Positions 1-8,478 are shown, counted from the first letter of the stretch. The stretch is 64,000 nucleotides of DNA from an uncultured Clostridium sp. (GCA_900553945.1 USFR01000009.1:11439-75438), one strand, 5' to 3'. The notes: generated from the letters alone by a model not told the origin. Numbers and translations: made by a program.

Positions 1-759
1 ATTAGAATATGTATAATCACCAATTATCGGATATCCTATTTCTGAAAGGTGAACTCTTATTTGATGAGTTCTTCCTGTTTCTATAACTACTTCTAATAAT
101 GTACAATCGCTATATCTTTTTAATACTTTGAAATGAGTCACTGCCTTTTTACCGTCTTTGTCAACAGCCATTTTCTTTCTATCTTTTTTGCTTCTTCCTA
201 TTGGCATATCTATTGTTGCTTCATTTTCTTTAAGTCTTCCACGAACCAAAGCTAAATAAGTTTTTGTTGTTTTATGTTCTTTTATTTGTTCACTAATATT
301 TAAATGAGCTTTATCGTTTTTAGCAACAATTATAATACCTGATGTATCTTTGTCAATTCTATGAACAATTCCTGGTCTAATTTCTCCGCCTATTCCTGAT
401 AAAGAATCCTTGCATCTTGCCATTATCGCGTTTGCAAGTGTTCCGTCTGGATTTCCATTACCCGGATGAACTACCATTCCTTTTTCTTTATTAATGATTA
501 TTATATCATTGTCTTCATATATAACGTTTAGTGGAATTTCTTCTGCTTTTAATTTTGATTCTTTTGGTTTCTCAAATTCAATTATTATTTTATCATTAAT
601 TTTAACTTTATAAGATGCTTTTTCTTTTTTACCATTTACTAAAATCTTGTCATCTTCTATTAATTTTTGAACTGTCATTCGAGATATATCTGGATCTAAT
701 TCTGCAATTGCTTTATCTAATCTTATTCCATCTTCTTTTATTATGTATTCTTTCTCCAA
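1..759 (-). CDS. rluD: RluD-type 23S rRNA pseudouridine synthase, C-terminus cut by window edge
   Basis: RluA/RluD-family enzyme that isomerises uridines in large-subunit rRNA. The 253 visible codons show an N-terminal S4-like RNA-binding segment (RLDKAIAELDPDISRMTVQK), then the catalytic motif HRIDKDTSG with the active-site Asp, and GRTHQIRVHL near the cut end. Family members have about 300 residues, so roughly 50 are missing beyond position 1. The start is TTG at 757-759, preceded by AAAGG about 9 bases upstream; no better ATG exists. It lies 22 bases downstream of the membrane protein gene and is probably the last gene of a three-gene minus-strand operon. RluD rather than RluB/RluC is inferred from the S4 domain and motif; it is only family-level certain. 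Confidence 0.88.
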   Translation of the reverse strand, partial: MEKEYIIKEDGIRLDKAIAELDPDISRMTVQKLIEDDKILVNGKKEKASYKVKINDKIIIEFEKPKESKLKAEEIPLNVIYEDNDIIIINKEKGMVVHPGNGNPDGTLANAIMARCKDSLSGIGGEIRPGIVHRIDKDTSGIIIVAKNDKAHLNISEQIKEHKTTKTYLALVRGRLKENEATIDMPIGRSKKDRKKMAVDKDGKKAVTHFKVLKRYSDCTLLEVVIETGRTHQIRVHLSEIGYPIIGDYTYSN

Positions 760-781
760 TTTGTTTTTCCTTTCTTTAAAG

Positions 782-2482
782 CTATTGATTTTCTGATGTC
801 GTTTCTGTTATTGTTTTTACTCCTTCAGTTCTTTCGTATATTACAAATTTTGCATCTTGTGTTTCTTCTTCGGCTGTTGTTGGATATATTTTTTTATAGT
901 CTAAATCTTTTTTCAATTTCTTATTTAAATTTGAATCTGAATATGTGATTACATGTGTTATTCCATATTTATCGAAGATTTCATCATATTTTGCTGCTCC
1001 TGTTGCTACATTTTGTACATCCATAAATATATCTTCGCCATCATCTGGGTTTCCTGTTTTTGTGTTATATTGCGGTGTATATAAATCGCATCTAGAATCT
1101 ATCATTACAGGTATTCCTTCATATATTAAATAACTTCCATAATTATATTCATTAAATAATTTAATATTTTTATAATCTAAATTTTCTTTTATCCATTCAG
1201 CTGCATATATTGGGTAATTGGCATTTGTGTAATATTGAGCTTTTAATTTTGGTTTGAAATTTTGTATTGCAATTATTATAACAGCTGTTGATAAAATAAC
1301 TTTTGCATAAAAATTCGTGACTACTGTAATTATTTTCTCTTGTAGCTTTGGTGAATATTTTTCAAATATTTCTCCTAATAAATCAGCTAATATTGGAGTA
1401 CAAATTATTAAGAACATTGATACCTGTCTTCTTGAATTAAGTGCTAAATATAAAATTCCTAAATAGTAACATAAGTGTTTTAAATCTATTTTTATATCAA
1501 TGAATGTTAATACTACAACAAACATCAAGAAAAATGCTACAAAATCTTTATTACTTCTAAGATCTAATGGCATATGTTCATTAATTACTTCCATTGTATT
1601 TCCTGACATTGTTTTGTAAAGATATGTGTATGGAGTTGTAAGTCCTGTTGGTGTAAATATTCCCATAAATGCACATATAATCATTACTAAAATTAATTTT
1701 TTAACATTATCATTTCTTGTTACTCTAATCTTATATGGATTTTTTTGAGCTTCTGCTCTCTTAATTTTATTATCTTCTATTTTTTCTTTAAGTTCTGCTA
1801 TTCTTTGTTCATAACCAGCTTTGGCTCTATATTTTTCATAGAATATTTTTAATCTAACTAATAAGTCAACTGTAAAAATATTAAGTGATATGATGTATTC
1901 AAAGATATATGGTATAAATAAAACAAAGAAGAATGGCCATACTGCCATATGTAAGTTAACAATCAATAATGAAAATCCTATTAAGCCAAATGCATAGCGC
2001 TTTTTTCCGCTCTCTAAAAATTTTTCAATTAAATATATTGTTAATACCATTAATGAAAATGATACAAGTTGTGCTCTCGCCGCTAAGTATGGTTGCATTA
2101 AATACATCGCAATAAATGTTACAATTGCTGATAGAGGTGCATTTTTGGATATCTTATTTGAGGTAAAATATATCGAAAGTGCTAAGATACATGTAAGTAC
2201 TATTGTTGATCCATATATGCCGTCCATTCCGCCTAAACTATAAATTCCATATATTGATAAGTCGTATAACCAATGTGGAAATGTATATGGAAGTTCATGC
2301 CATGAAAAAGGATCTTCTTTTAAATTTTCTATTCCATTTTGAGCAATATACTCTCCTACTTTTATTGTATAAAAAGTATCATTTTGCAACCCTTTAGGTG
2401 CAATAGATGCACAGTATATTATTAATAATACTGCTATAATTACATGAAATTTATATCTTTTTATTTTGCTTGTGTTTTCCAT
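782..2482 (-). CDS. GT-C-like polytopic membrane protein
   Basis: 566-residue integral membrane protein with about ten hydrophobic segments in residues 12-420 and a soluble C-terminal domain (about 425-560). The first extracytoplasmic loop has NDTFYTIKVGEYI, an acidic motif placed as in GT-C lipid-linked sugar transferases (the PMT/ArnT superfamily). A charged cytoplasmic insert (about 215-255) separates the membrane halves. The C-terminal part (YPIYAAEWIKENL, then MIDSRCDLY) resembles the terminal domain of hypothetical clostridial GT-C-like proteins. The substrate cannot be told from sequence. Middle gene of the EEP hydrolase - this - rluD group. Start ATG with GAAAGG upstream. Function is inferred from topology only. 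Confidence 0.7.
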   Translation of the reverse strand: MENTSKIKRYKFHVIIAVLLIIYCASIAPKGLQNDTFYTIKVGEYIAQNGIENLKEDPFSWHELPYTFPHWLYDLSIYGIYSLGGMDGIYGSTIVLTCILALSIYFTSNKISKNAPLSAIVTFIAMYLMQPYLAARAQLVSFSLMVLTIYLIEKFLESGKKRYAFGLIGFSLLIVNLHMAVWPFFFVLFIPYIFEYIISLNIFTVDLLVRLKIFYEKYRAKAGYEQRIAELKEKIEDNKIKRAEAQKNPYKIRVTRNDNVKKLILVMIICAFMGIFTPTGLTTPYTYLYKTMSGNTMEVINEHMPLDLRSNKDFVAFFLMFVVVLTFIDIKIDLKHLCYYLGILYLALNSRRQVSMFLIICTPILADLLGEIFEKYSPKLQEKIITVVTNFYAKVILSTAVIIIAIQNFKPKLKAQYYTNANYPIYAAEWIKENLDYKNIKLFNEYNYGSYLIYEGIPVMIDSRCDLYTPQYNTKTGNPDDGEDIFMDVQNVATGAAKYDEIFDKYGITHVITYSDSNLNKKLKKDLDYKKIYPTTAEEETQDAKFVIYERTEGVKTITETTSENQ

Positions 2483-2499
2483 TGTCTTTAACCTTTCTC

Positions 2500-3234
2500 T
2501 TATACTTCAAATTCTGCATAAACAGCTGAATGATCTGAATATTTAGTTTTAATTGTTTCCATTTTTAATAGTTTTATATTTTTTGAATAAAACATTGTAT
2601 CTATACATCCATTTCCATTTGCTGAAAACCATGTATCTTCATTATTTTCTAACTTATCTAGATAGTCTTTTAACATTTCGTATTCAGGATATTTATCACT
2701 TTTTGTGAACTCATATTTGTGTTTTCCAACTTTTTCAACACCTATGTTAAAATCTCCACCAAGTATAATTATTTCATTATCATCTATTTTTTCTATAATG
2801 TTTATCAATTCTTCTGTTGCTAGTTTTCTCTCTTCAAAATTTGTTGGATAATGTATAGAAAATAAATTTAGTTTAGTGGTTCCAAATGATATTTTATTAC
2901 ATAGTAATCCTCTTTGCTCATTTGCAGGATTTACTAATGGCATTAAATAATTTGTTGAATATTCTATTGGAAATCTTGATAAAATTCCATCTCCGTAATA
3001 TCCATTCTTATATTTAATATTTATTCCCATAGTTCTATATGGCAATTCAATGTATTTTGAAAAAGTATATATCTGATTTTCGCTATATACTCTTTGTGTG
3101 TACATATCTATTTCTTGAAGAAATAATATATCTGGTTTATATTTTTTCAAAAATTTTGCTTGTCTTTCAACATCAATAATTCCGTCTAAACCTTCGCCAT
3201 GACACATATTAAATGTTATAGTTTTTAATATCAT
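2500..3234 (-). CDS. Endonuclease/exonuclease/phosphatase (EEP) family hydrolase
   Basis: 244-residue cytoplasmic protein of the DNase I-like EEP superfamily, metal-dependent phosphodiesterases. Visible motifs in order are TFN near residue 8, FLQEID (metal-binding Glu, about 39-44), GGDFN (about 159) and the terminal SDHSAV (catalytic Asp-His, about 233-238). No signal peptide is present, so a nucleic-acid or phospho-lipid/sugar substrate inside the cell is likely, but the substrate is unknown. It is first in the operon with the GT-C-like protein and rluD, and a strong promoter lies at 3260-3288. Start ATG with GAGGGTGG just upstream. Confidence 0.82.
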   Translation of the reverse strand: MILKTITFNMCHGEGLDGIIDVERQAKFLKKYKPDILFLQEIDMYTQRVYSENQIYTFSKYIELPYRTMGINIKYKNGYYGDGILSRFPIEYSTNYLMPLVNPANEQRGLLCNKISFGTTKLNLFSIHYPTNFEERKLATEELINIIEKIDDNEIIILGGDFNIGVEKVGKHKYEFTKSDKYPEYEMLKDYLDKLENNEDTWFSANGNGCIDTMFYSKNIKLLKMETIKTKYSDHSAVYAEFEV

Positions 3235-3259
3235 TTTACCACCCTCTTTTTCGTGTAAA

Positions 3260-3288
3260 ATTATATCAAACTGTTATATATTATTCAA
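3260..3288 (-). promoter_or_regulatory. Sigma-A promoter for the EEP-GT-C-rluD group
   Basis: Read on the minus strand: TTGAAT, a 17-base spacer, TATAAT, then the EEP gene start about 26 bases downstream. Confidence 0.75.
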
Positions 3289-3300
3289 GAATTTGATTTT

Positions 3301-3338
3301 AAAAAAAGAAAAAAACGACCAATGCTTTCATTAGCCGT
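3301..3338 (-). terminator. Rho-independent terminator of the SSB-like gene
   Basis: Minus-strand 10-bp stem (ACGGCTAATG against CATTGGTCGT, two G-T pairs), AAAG loop, then a long T-rich run. It starts about 28 bases after the SSB-like stop codon. Confidence 0.85.
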
Positions 3339-3365
3339 CCTTTCCTTTATTATATTTATATTAGA

Positions 3366-4037
3366 TTATCCAACTTCTTCAGCTTTTTCATCTTTTTTGT
3401 CTATAATTTCCATGCTTGATATTGAAACTTCATATGCAACTCTTGTTTCAGATGTTCCATCTTCAAATTTCTTTTCATATTTTCTGCTTTGAACTCTACC
3501 AATAATTTTTACTTCTGTTCCTACTTCCATGTTTTGGCAGAATCTTGCATTTCTTCCCCAAGCTATACAAGGAATGTAATCTGATTTATTATATGCTCTG
3601 TTTACTGCTAATAATAAATCTGAAATTTCTCTATCAAAAGGTGTTTGTCTGTATATAGGTTTCTTACAAACATATCCTGATAGTGTAACTTCATTTGTTA
3701 CTACGTCTTTCTTTTCTTCATTTTCTTCTTGCTCTTCTACTTCTACAATATCTTTTGCAAATACTGTTAGTATTAGCTTATTTCTTTCATTTTGATAACT
3801 GTTATATGATCTAAATTGACCATGAATGCAAAGTTTTTTACCTATTTCTAAATCTAGATTTGTTAATAATCTTTCAGATACTGTTATAGGTATAATATCA
3901 ACTGCTGAACTTAATCTTGGTACCTCTAAATCAAATATGTAAAATTTCTCACCATATATCTCATGACTATATGTTTTTTCACTTGTAACTTTTCCAACTA
4001 ATACTAGATGGTTATTTTCTAATAAATTTGTAACCAC
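3366..4037 (-). CDS. SSB-like protein with two tandem OB folds
   Basis: 223-residue protein with two OB-fold halves: residues about 9-95 and about 117-215 (VTLSGYVCKKPIYRQTPFDR onwards), joined by an acidic linker (EEQEENEEKK). The second half has the SSB-like stretch IPCIAWGRNARF and ends with an SSB-like strand pattern. Ordinary SSB has one OB fold and an acidic DDDIPF-type tail; this one lacks that tail. It probably binds single-stranded DNA, but it is a family distinct from the replicative SSB. Monocistronic, with its own promoter (4120-4148) and terminator (3301-3338). Confidence 0.75.
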   Translation of the reverse strand: MVTNLLENNHLVLVGKVTSEKTYSHEIYGEKFYIFDLEVPRLSSAVDIIPITVSERLLTNLDLEIGKKLCIHGQFRSYNSYQNERNKLILTVFAKDIVEVEEQEENEEKKDVVTNEVTLSGYVCKKPIYRQTPFDREISDLLLAVNRAYNKSDYIPCIAWGRNARFCQNMEVGTEVKIIGRVQSRKYEKKFEDGTSETRVAYEVSISSMEIIDKKDEKAEEVG

Positions 4038-4119
4038 TCTTTTTTCCTCCTTATTTTATCTATTGTGTTTTTCACATATATGCCTGTTTTTATTTTAAAA
4101 TTTCTTTAGAAACATCTAC

Positions 4120-4148
4120 ATTATAGCACAATTTTTTCATCTTGTCTA
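4120..4148 (-). promoter_or_regulatory. Sigma-A promoter of the SSB-like gene
   Basis: Minus strand: TAGACA, 17-base spacer, extended -10 TGTGC-TATAAT. It lies in the gap downstream of the 160-residue protein gene. Confidence 0.78.
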
Positions 4149-4158
4149 CATAAAAAGT

Positions 4159-4641
4159 TTATGTTTTTACCAAAAAAGTTAAAATTTTCATAGAAATTTC
4201 CTCATAAATGCGGTTTTTGTTAAAATTTTTTTCTAATTTTATCTCTTGACTCTCTATTTTTTTCTTTTCCAAATTTTCTATTTCTCTTTGTAAATCTAAT
4301 ATAATTTCATCATTTTCATTACTGATAATAGTTATTGTTGCTCTTGAATTAAATCCAAAAGTTATTACATATTGGTCTTCTGCCATGTCTAGTAATTTCA
4401 TATTTTCTTTAAAATCTGTATTTATTATTAAATATTTACTTGAATCAAGAACCTTTTTTAGTATGTCGTCATCTTCAATTTGATCAAATATTATAATAAT
4501 ATCGAATTTTACGTTTTTAATATTTTCAATTGTATGTTTGCTTATAATTACAATATTTTTTTCGTGGATGCCATATTTCTCTAAAGTCTTTTCAATTTCA
4601 ATTATATTATTACTTTTAGTAATTATTCCTATAACGGCCAT
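4159..4641 (-). CDS. Hypothetical protein with Mur-ligase-like segment
   Basis: 160 residues, not confidently recognised. The N-terminal half alternates strands and helices (MAVIGIITKSN, FDIIIIFDQ) like a Rossmann-type domain. DMAEDQYVITFGFNSRATIT (residues about 87-106) recalls the region of Mur ligases that follows the central domain, but there is no ATP-binding P-loop. The C-terminal 45 residues are Lys/Glu-rich and probably helical. ATG start with GAGAGG nearby. It is transcribed away from the divergent gene at 4749. Confidence 0.55.
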   Translation of the reverse strand: MAVIGIITKSNNIIEIEKTLEKYGIHEKNIVIISKHTIENIKNVKFDIIIIFDQIEDDDILKKVLDSSKYLIINTDFKENMKLLDMAEDQYVITFGFNSRATITIISNENDEIILDLQREIENLEKKKIESQEIKLEKNFNKNRIYEEISMKILTFLVKT

Positions 4642-4748
4642 ACTTTTACCTCTCTTTTTTAATTATATGCTCTCTTCTCACATTTTTTCCTTTTTTTCAT
4701 AATATATACTAAGCGAAAGCTAATTTATATAAAGGAATGATAGAAATA

Positions 4749-5183
4749 ATGGAAATAGAAAAAGATGTATGTCCAGTTGTTAAAGTAGATGGATTTATTG
4801 AAAAAGGCAAACAATTCGATATGGAAATAATTGTTCCAGAAGACGATAGAAATGTTATCTACGGTATTTTAAAAGACAGACATGGCGAGCCTATATGTGA
4901 TGCTGTTGTTAAACTAATTGAAGTTGTTATGGAATGTGGCGAAAAAGAAAGACGTCCAGTATCACACACATTTTCTGACAAACATGGTGAGTTTGTTTTT
5001 GGACCTCTTTGCCCAGATAGATCTTATGAAATTCAAATATGGGTTGATAGAGTAAAACACATTAAAGTTTGCGACGAATGTCCTTTTGATAAAAAAAGAT
5101 GTTTAAAAGGTGTTAAACTTGATCCTTGCCATCACAAAGAAAAACCATGTGAACCAGAATTTCCTTGTCCATGCAAAAGATAG
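4749..5183 (+). CDS. Cys-rich protein with carboxypeptidase-regulatory-like domain
   Basis: 144 residues. The central part (DRNVIYGILKDRHGEPICDA to GEFVFGPLCPDRSYEIQIWV) is a carboxypeptidase-regulatory/CnaB-type beta sandwich. The C-terminal 40 residues hold eight Cys and end PCPCKR, suggesting metal binding or disulphide cross-links. No signal peptide. A spore-coat or surface role is only a guess, helped by a CATA-NNN-TA type -10 sequence (CATAATATA, about 4699-4707) like those of SigE/SigK. The start at 4749 is preferred: the earlier ATG at 4737 abuts the AAAGG ribosome site. Confidence 0.65.
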   Translation: MEIEKDVCPVVKVDGFIEKGKQFDMEIIVPEDDRNVIYGILKDRHGEPICDAVVKLIEVVMECGEKERRPVSHTFSDKHGEFVFGPLCPDRSYEIQIWVDRVKHIKVCDECPFDKKRCLKGVKLDPCHHKEKPCEPEFPCPCKR

Positions 5184-5243
5184 TTTTTTAATTTAAGTCT
5201 TTTCAAATGAGTGCAATTTATTTATATTTATAAAGTATAAAAA

Positions 5244-5300
5244 TTCCCCAAGCATTGAAGTTAACCAAACTAGTCTTGCTTCACTACTTGGGGATTTTTT
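5244..5300 (+). terminator. Rho-independent terminator
   Basis: Stem CCCCAAG (5246-5252) with CTTGGGG (5287-5293), a 34-base loop with further weak pairing, then TTTTTT. It ends the Cys-rich protein transcript. Confidence 0.8.
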
Positions 5301-5336
5301 CTATACTAGAAAAGTTCTCTGAACTTCCTATTATAG
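5301..5336. repeat. Family B palindrome, copy 1
   Basis: Imperfect 36-base palindrome running CTATACTAG to CCTATTATAG with core GTTC-TCT-GAAC at 5314-5324. The same design occurs at 13770, 41590, 45065, 53831 and 61622. Confidence 0.6.
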
Positions 5337-5433
5337 AAAAATGATAATGCATAGGAATTTGCAAACCAAATTTCGCGCACGAACAAAAACACGTACTAAA
5401 AAAATGCAAATATTATAAATGTCCGCTTTTGTT

Positions 5434-5574
5434 CTAAATAACTCCTACTTTTCTTGCAAATTGTTTGCCCTTTTTTATCATTTTATTTTTTGTTGTTCTG
5501 TTCATATCTTGATATAACATCATTGCAGCTACAGTTGCTACTGAGCCTATTACAGCACCTTTTACAAATTTCAT
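5434..5574 (-). CDS. 46-residue membrane-anchored small protein
   Basis: Short gene with an excellent GGAGGG ribosome site. Its ATG overlaps the stop of the TauE/SafE half-gene (ATGA), indicating translational coupling. The peptide begins MKFVKGAVIGSVATVAAMML, a glycine/alanine membrane segment like YtxH-type small proteins, followed by a basic tail (about 29-43) rich in Lys and Arg. It is probably a single-pass inner-membrane protein with a cytoplasmic C-terminus, and may partner the split permease. No database family is assigned with certainty. Confidence 0.65.
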   Translation of the reverse strand: MKFVKGAVIGSVATVAAMMLYQDMNRTTKNKMIKKGKQFARKVGVI

Positions 5575-5993
5575 TTTTTTGCCCTCCTATTTTTTATTTT
5601 GTTTTCTTCACTATTTTTATTATCTGTTTTTTTCGTTTTTATATACGATGTATAAATTTCATATATTTGAAAAATTGCGATTATGAGCAAAAAAATTCCA
5701 AAAATTTTTCTCAACTTTTGGTTTGGCAAATCGACTGCTATAAAACTTCCTATAATTGCTCCTATTACTCCATAAATTATTATGTCTTTTCCAGCTTTAA
5801 AATCAATTTGTTTATTTTTTATATTTATTATTATCGATGTAATTGCTGTTGGAATAAAAAATATTAAATTTGTTGCCTGAGAAATGTGTTGATCAATATT
5901 CATAAATAGAGTTAGCAATAATATTAATATTGCTCCACCGCCCATTCCTAAGCTAGTAATTATTCCCGCAATTATGCCAAATACTACTTCCAT
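5571..5993 (-). CDS. TauE/SafE-type permease, half-size protein (second half)
   Basis: 140-residue membrane protein with about four transmembrane helices. It begins with the hallmark FGIIAGIITSLGMGGGAILI of the TauE/SafE (DUF81) family, whose usual members have about 250 residues and two such repeats. The C-terminal 25 residues are charged. It directly follows the other half-size gene (stop TAA then ATG with no gap), so the two probably form a heterodimer exporting or importing sulphur-containing or organic anions. The substrate is unknown. Confidence 0.78.
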   Translation of the reverse strand: MEVVFGIIAGIITSLGMGGGAILILLLTLFMNIDQHISQATNLIFFIPTAITSIIINIKNKQIDFKAGKDIIIYGVIGAIIGSFIAVDLPNQKLRKIFGIFLLIIAIFQIYEIYTSYIKTKKTDNKNSEENKIKNRRAKK

Positions 5994-6335
5994 TTAAATC
6001 ACCATTCTTATAGATGTATATAAAAGAAATGCTGTAAACAATATTTTAAGTATCTTGTCATCCATTTTCTTTAATAAAACAGATCCTAATATTCCTCCTA
6101 TAACTCCTCCAATTGCACATTTTATGCCTATTCCCCAGTCTATATATTTGTGTTTAAAGTATAAAATGCAACTTGTTATAACTAATGGTAATATACAAAA
6201 TATTGATGTTGCCCTTGCCTTTTTTTCATCCATCTTATTTATAATTGAAAAAGCTGGCACTAATATCATTCCTCCACCTGCTCCAAATAATCCGCTTATT
6301 AGTCCAGCTACAATTCCTATTATTTTATTCTTCAT
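5994..6335 (-). CDS. TauE/SafE-type permease, half-size protein (first half)
   Basis: 113 residues, four hydrophobic helices, with the family signature GIVAGLISGLFGAGGGMILV at residues 6-25. With the following 140-residue gene it reconstitutes one full-length TauE/SafE permease. It lies 38 bases after rarA on the same strand; no strong ribosome site is visible before its ATG. The pair looks like a natural split rather than a broken gene, since each half starts with its own complete glycine-rich motif. Confidence 0.78.
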   Translation of the reverse strand: MKNKIIGIVAGLISGLFGAGGGMILVPAFSIINKMDEKKARATSIFCILPLVITSCILYFKHKYIDWGIGIKCAIGGVIGGILGSVLLKKMDDKILKILFTAFLLYTSIRMVI

Positions 6336-6373
6336 ATTAATATTTTGTCTTTATTCTTTTTTTATATTCAATT

Positions 6374-7633
6374 TTATTTAATTTTTTCATCTGTTATTGT
6401 TTCATCTGGAATATAATATTTTGTTCCTAGTATCTTATCAGGTAAATATTGTTGTTCAACATAATGACCTGGATAATCATGAGGATATTTATAACCTTCT
6501 CCATATCCGAAATCAGACATACCTTCTGCAGGTGCATTTCTAATATGCATTGGTATTGTTCCTGTATCTTTGTTTTCAACATCAGCTATTGCTTTATTTA
6601 TAGCATTATATGTTGCATTTGATTTTTTAGATTTTGCTATATATACAGCTGCTTCTGATAAAATAATTCTTCCTTCTGGCATTCCAACCATTGATACAGC
6701 TTGCATTGCTGATGTTGCAATAACTAAAGCTTCAGGATTTGCTAATCCTACATCTTCTGCTGCAGATATTACTAATCTTCTAGCTAAAAATATTGGATCT
6801 TCTCCCGCTTCTATTGCTCTTGCCAGATAAAATACAGCTGCATCTGCATCACTACCTCTAAGAGATTTTATCATTGCACTAATGTTATCATAATGGCTAT
6901 CTCCATTTTTATCAAACATTGATTTCTTCTTATTAAATGATTGAGCTGCTATCTCGTCTGTTATTTCTATCTGACCTTCTTTATTCATCTTTGTTGTAAG
7001 TACAGCAATTTCTAGGCCATTTAATGCAGTACGCACATCTCCTCCAGAAATTTCTGCGATTCTATCTATTGTATCTTCAGAAATTTTTACATTATAATCT
7101 CCTAAACCTTCTTTAGACGTTAACGCATTTTTTATTACCTTTATAATATCTTCTTTTCTTAGTGGCTCTAGTTTTATTACCATTGATCTAGATATAAGAG
7201 CTTTATTAACTTCAAAATATGGATTCTCAGTTGTTGCACCAATTAGTATTACAGTTCCGTCTTCTACATATGGTAACAATGCATCTTGTTGTAATTTGTT
7301 GAATCTATGTATCTCATCTATGAATAGTATACATTTTCCTGATGGGTTCATAAATGGGTTGCTTGCTTCTGTTACTGCATTTTTTATTTCTGCTACTCCT
7401 GATGTTACTGCGTTTAGTTTTTTAAATTGGTATTTTGTTGTTTCACTTATTACTTTTGCTAGTGATGTTTTTCCGCATCCTGGTGGACCCCATAGTATTA
7501 TGCTTGATAGTCTGTCTGCTTTTATTGTTCTGTATAGTAGTTTGTCTTTTCCTACTATGTGTTCTTGGCCAACGAATTGGTCGAGGGTTTTGGGGCGCAT
7601 TCGGTAGGCTAGGGGTTGGTTTTCGTTATTCAT
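6374..7633 (-). CDS. rarA: Replication-associated recombination protein RarA/MgsA
   Basis: 419-residue AAA+ ATPase related to clamp loaders and RuvB that acts at stalled replication forks. Walker A GPPGCGKTS is near residue 49, Walker B LFIDEIHRFN near 102, sensor 1 GATTENP near 132, and the C-terminal MgsA tetramerisation domain includes LARAIEAGEDP and MHIRNAPAEGM, which is diagnostic for this family. Full length. Start ATG has AGGAGG six bases upstream. It sits downstream of ruvA on the same strand, separated by a long palindrome (7646-7770), so a recombination/repair cluster is implied. Confidence 0.95.
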   Translation of the reverse strand: MNNENQPLAYRMRPKTLDQFVGQEHIVGKDKLLYRTIKADRLSSIILWGPPGCGKTSLAKVISETTKYQFKKLNAVTSGVAEIKNAVTEASNPFMNPSGKCILFIDEIHRFNKLQQDALLPYVEDGTVILIGATTENPYFEVNKALISRSMVIKLEPLRKEDIIKVIKNALTSKEGLGDYNVKISEDTIDRIAEISGGDVRTALNGLEIAVLTTKMNKEGQIEITDEIAAQSFNKKKSMFDKNGDSHYDNISAMIKSLRGSDADAAVFYLARAIEAGEDPIFLARRLVISAAEDVGLANPEALVIATSAMQAVSMVGMPEGRIILSEAAVYIAKSKKSNATYNAINKAIADVENKDTGTIPMHIRNAPAEGMSDFGYGEGYKYPHDYPGHYVEQQYLPDKILGTKYYIPDETITDEKIK

Positions 7634-7645
7634 ATTTTACCTCCT

Positions 7646-7770
7646 AATTCAAAAAATAAACTTCGTCTTACTTCGTTAAACTTCGCATCAAAAATCCTCA
7701 ACGTACCTTTGTACGCTTCCGGTTTTTTCGCTTGTTTGCCTTGTAATACTCGTTTTTTTTCTGAATTTCT
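7646..7770. repeat. Family A nested palindrome between ruvA and rarA
   Basis: Outer arms AATTCAAAAAATAAAC (from about 7647) and its imperfect complement (about 7751-7766) enclose a core with CAACGTAC and GTACGCTTCCGG. That core recurs at 10020-10052 and, diverged, at 10153-10187. Read on the minus strand the core is a hairpin followed by T-rich sequence, so it may terminate or attenuate ruvA transcription. Confidence 0.55.
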
Positions 7771-7823
7771 ATCATATCTCCTTTTAATTTTCTTTTTATT
7801 TGAAACAATCTTTTATTCTTTTT

Positions 7824-8420
7824 TTATCGTGCTAGGCGCTTAAGTGCTTCCTTTATTAACTCTTCTGTAGATAAATTGTGTGTGTCAAATTTATCAAATA
7901 CTTTTGAAATTTCGCTTTTGTTGTATCCTAAAATTTGAAGGGCTTGTCCTGCTTCATTTATTGATTCGCTGTTGTCATTTGGTGTTGTTTCTTCTTCGTC
8001 ATCTTCAATTGCTGTTTGCGTTTTTAATTTATCTTTTAATTCTAATACCATTCTTTGTGCTGATTTGTTTCCTATGCCAGGTATTTTTGTTAATGTTTTT
8101 AAGTCATTTGAGATTATTGCTAAAGCGAATTTTGATGGTGTTATATTCGAAAGCATTGCAATTGCTGTTTTTGCTCCTATTCCGCTTACTTGTAATAATA
8201 ATTCAAACATTTTTAATTCTTCATTACTCATAAATCCATATAAACTTATGTTATCTTCTCTTACATGGTAATGTGTATATATTTTTACCTTTTCTCCTAT
8301 TTCTCCAAGCTTTGCCATTGTATGTTCTGAAACATAAATTTTGTATCCTATTCCAGCTGTTTCAACTACTATTGAATCAGTTGATTTTTCTTCTAAAGTT
8401 CCTTTTATATATGCGTACAT
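7824..8420 (-). CDS. ruvA: Holliday junction DNA helicase subunit RuvA
   Basis: 198-residue DNA-binding subunit that holds four-way junctions and loads RuvB. Domain I is the N-terminal OB fold (MYAYIKGTLEEK), domain II has two helix-hairpin-helix motifs (LLQVSGIGAKTA about 72-83, LTKIPGIGNKSA about 107-118), and domain III is the C-terminal three-helix part (NEAGQALQILGYNKSEI) that binds RuvB. ATG at 8420 is chosen because GGAGG lies 5 bases upstream; the frame extends upstream to a TTG without such a site. No ruvB follows in this window. Confidence 0.95.
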   Translation of the reverse strand: MYAYIKGTLEEKSTDSIVVETAGIGYKIYVSEHTMAKLGEIGEKVKIYTHYHVREDNISLYGFMSNEELKMFELLLQVSGIGAKTAIAMLSNITPSKFALAIISNDLKTLTKIPGIGNKSAQRMVLELKDKLKTQTAIEDDEEETTPNDNSESINEAGQALQILGYNKSEISKVFDKFDTHNLSTEELIKEALKRLAR

Positions 8421-8450
8421 ATCTTCCTCCGTACCAAACAAATTTTCTTT

Positions 8451-8478
8451 ATTCTATCATATTATTTTTTTTTTTCAA
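8451..8478 (-). promoter_or_regulatory. Promoter of ruvA
   Basis: Minus strand: TTGAAA, 16-base spacer, TAGAAT. Divergent from the asnS promoter 35 bases away. Confidence 0.65.

Noticed and set aside
5184..5433. Further family A palindrome (ATTTGCA / TGCAAAT about 5355-5415)
   Set aside because: Arms are only 7-8 bases and the inner words do not match the other copies convincingly.
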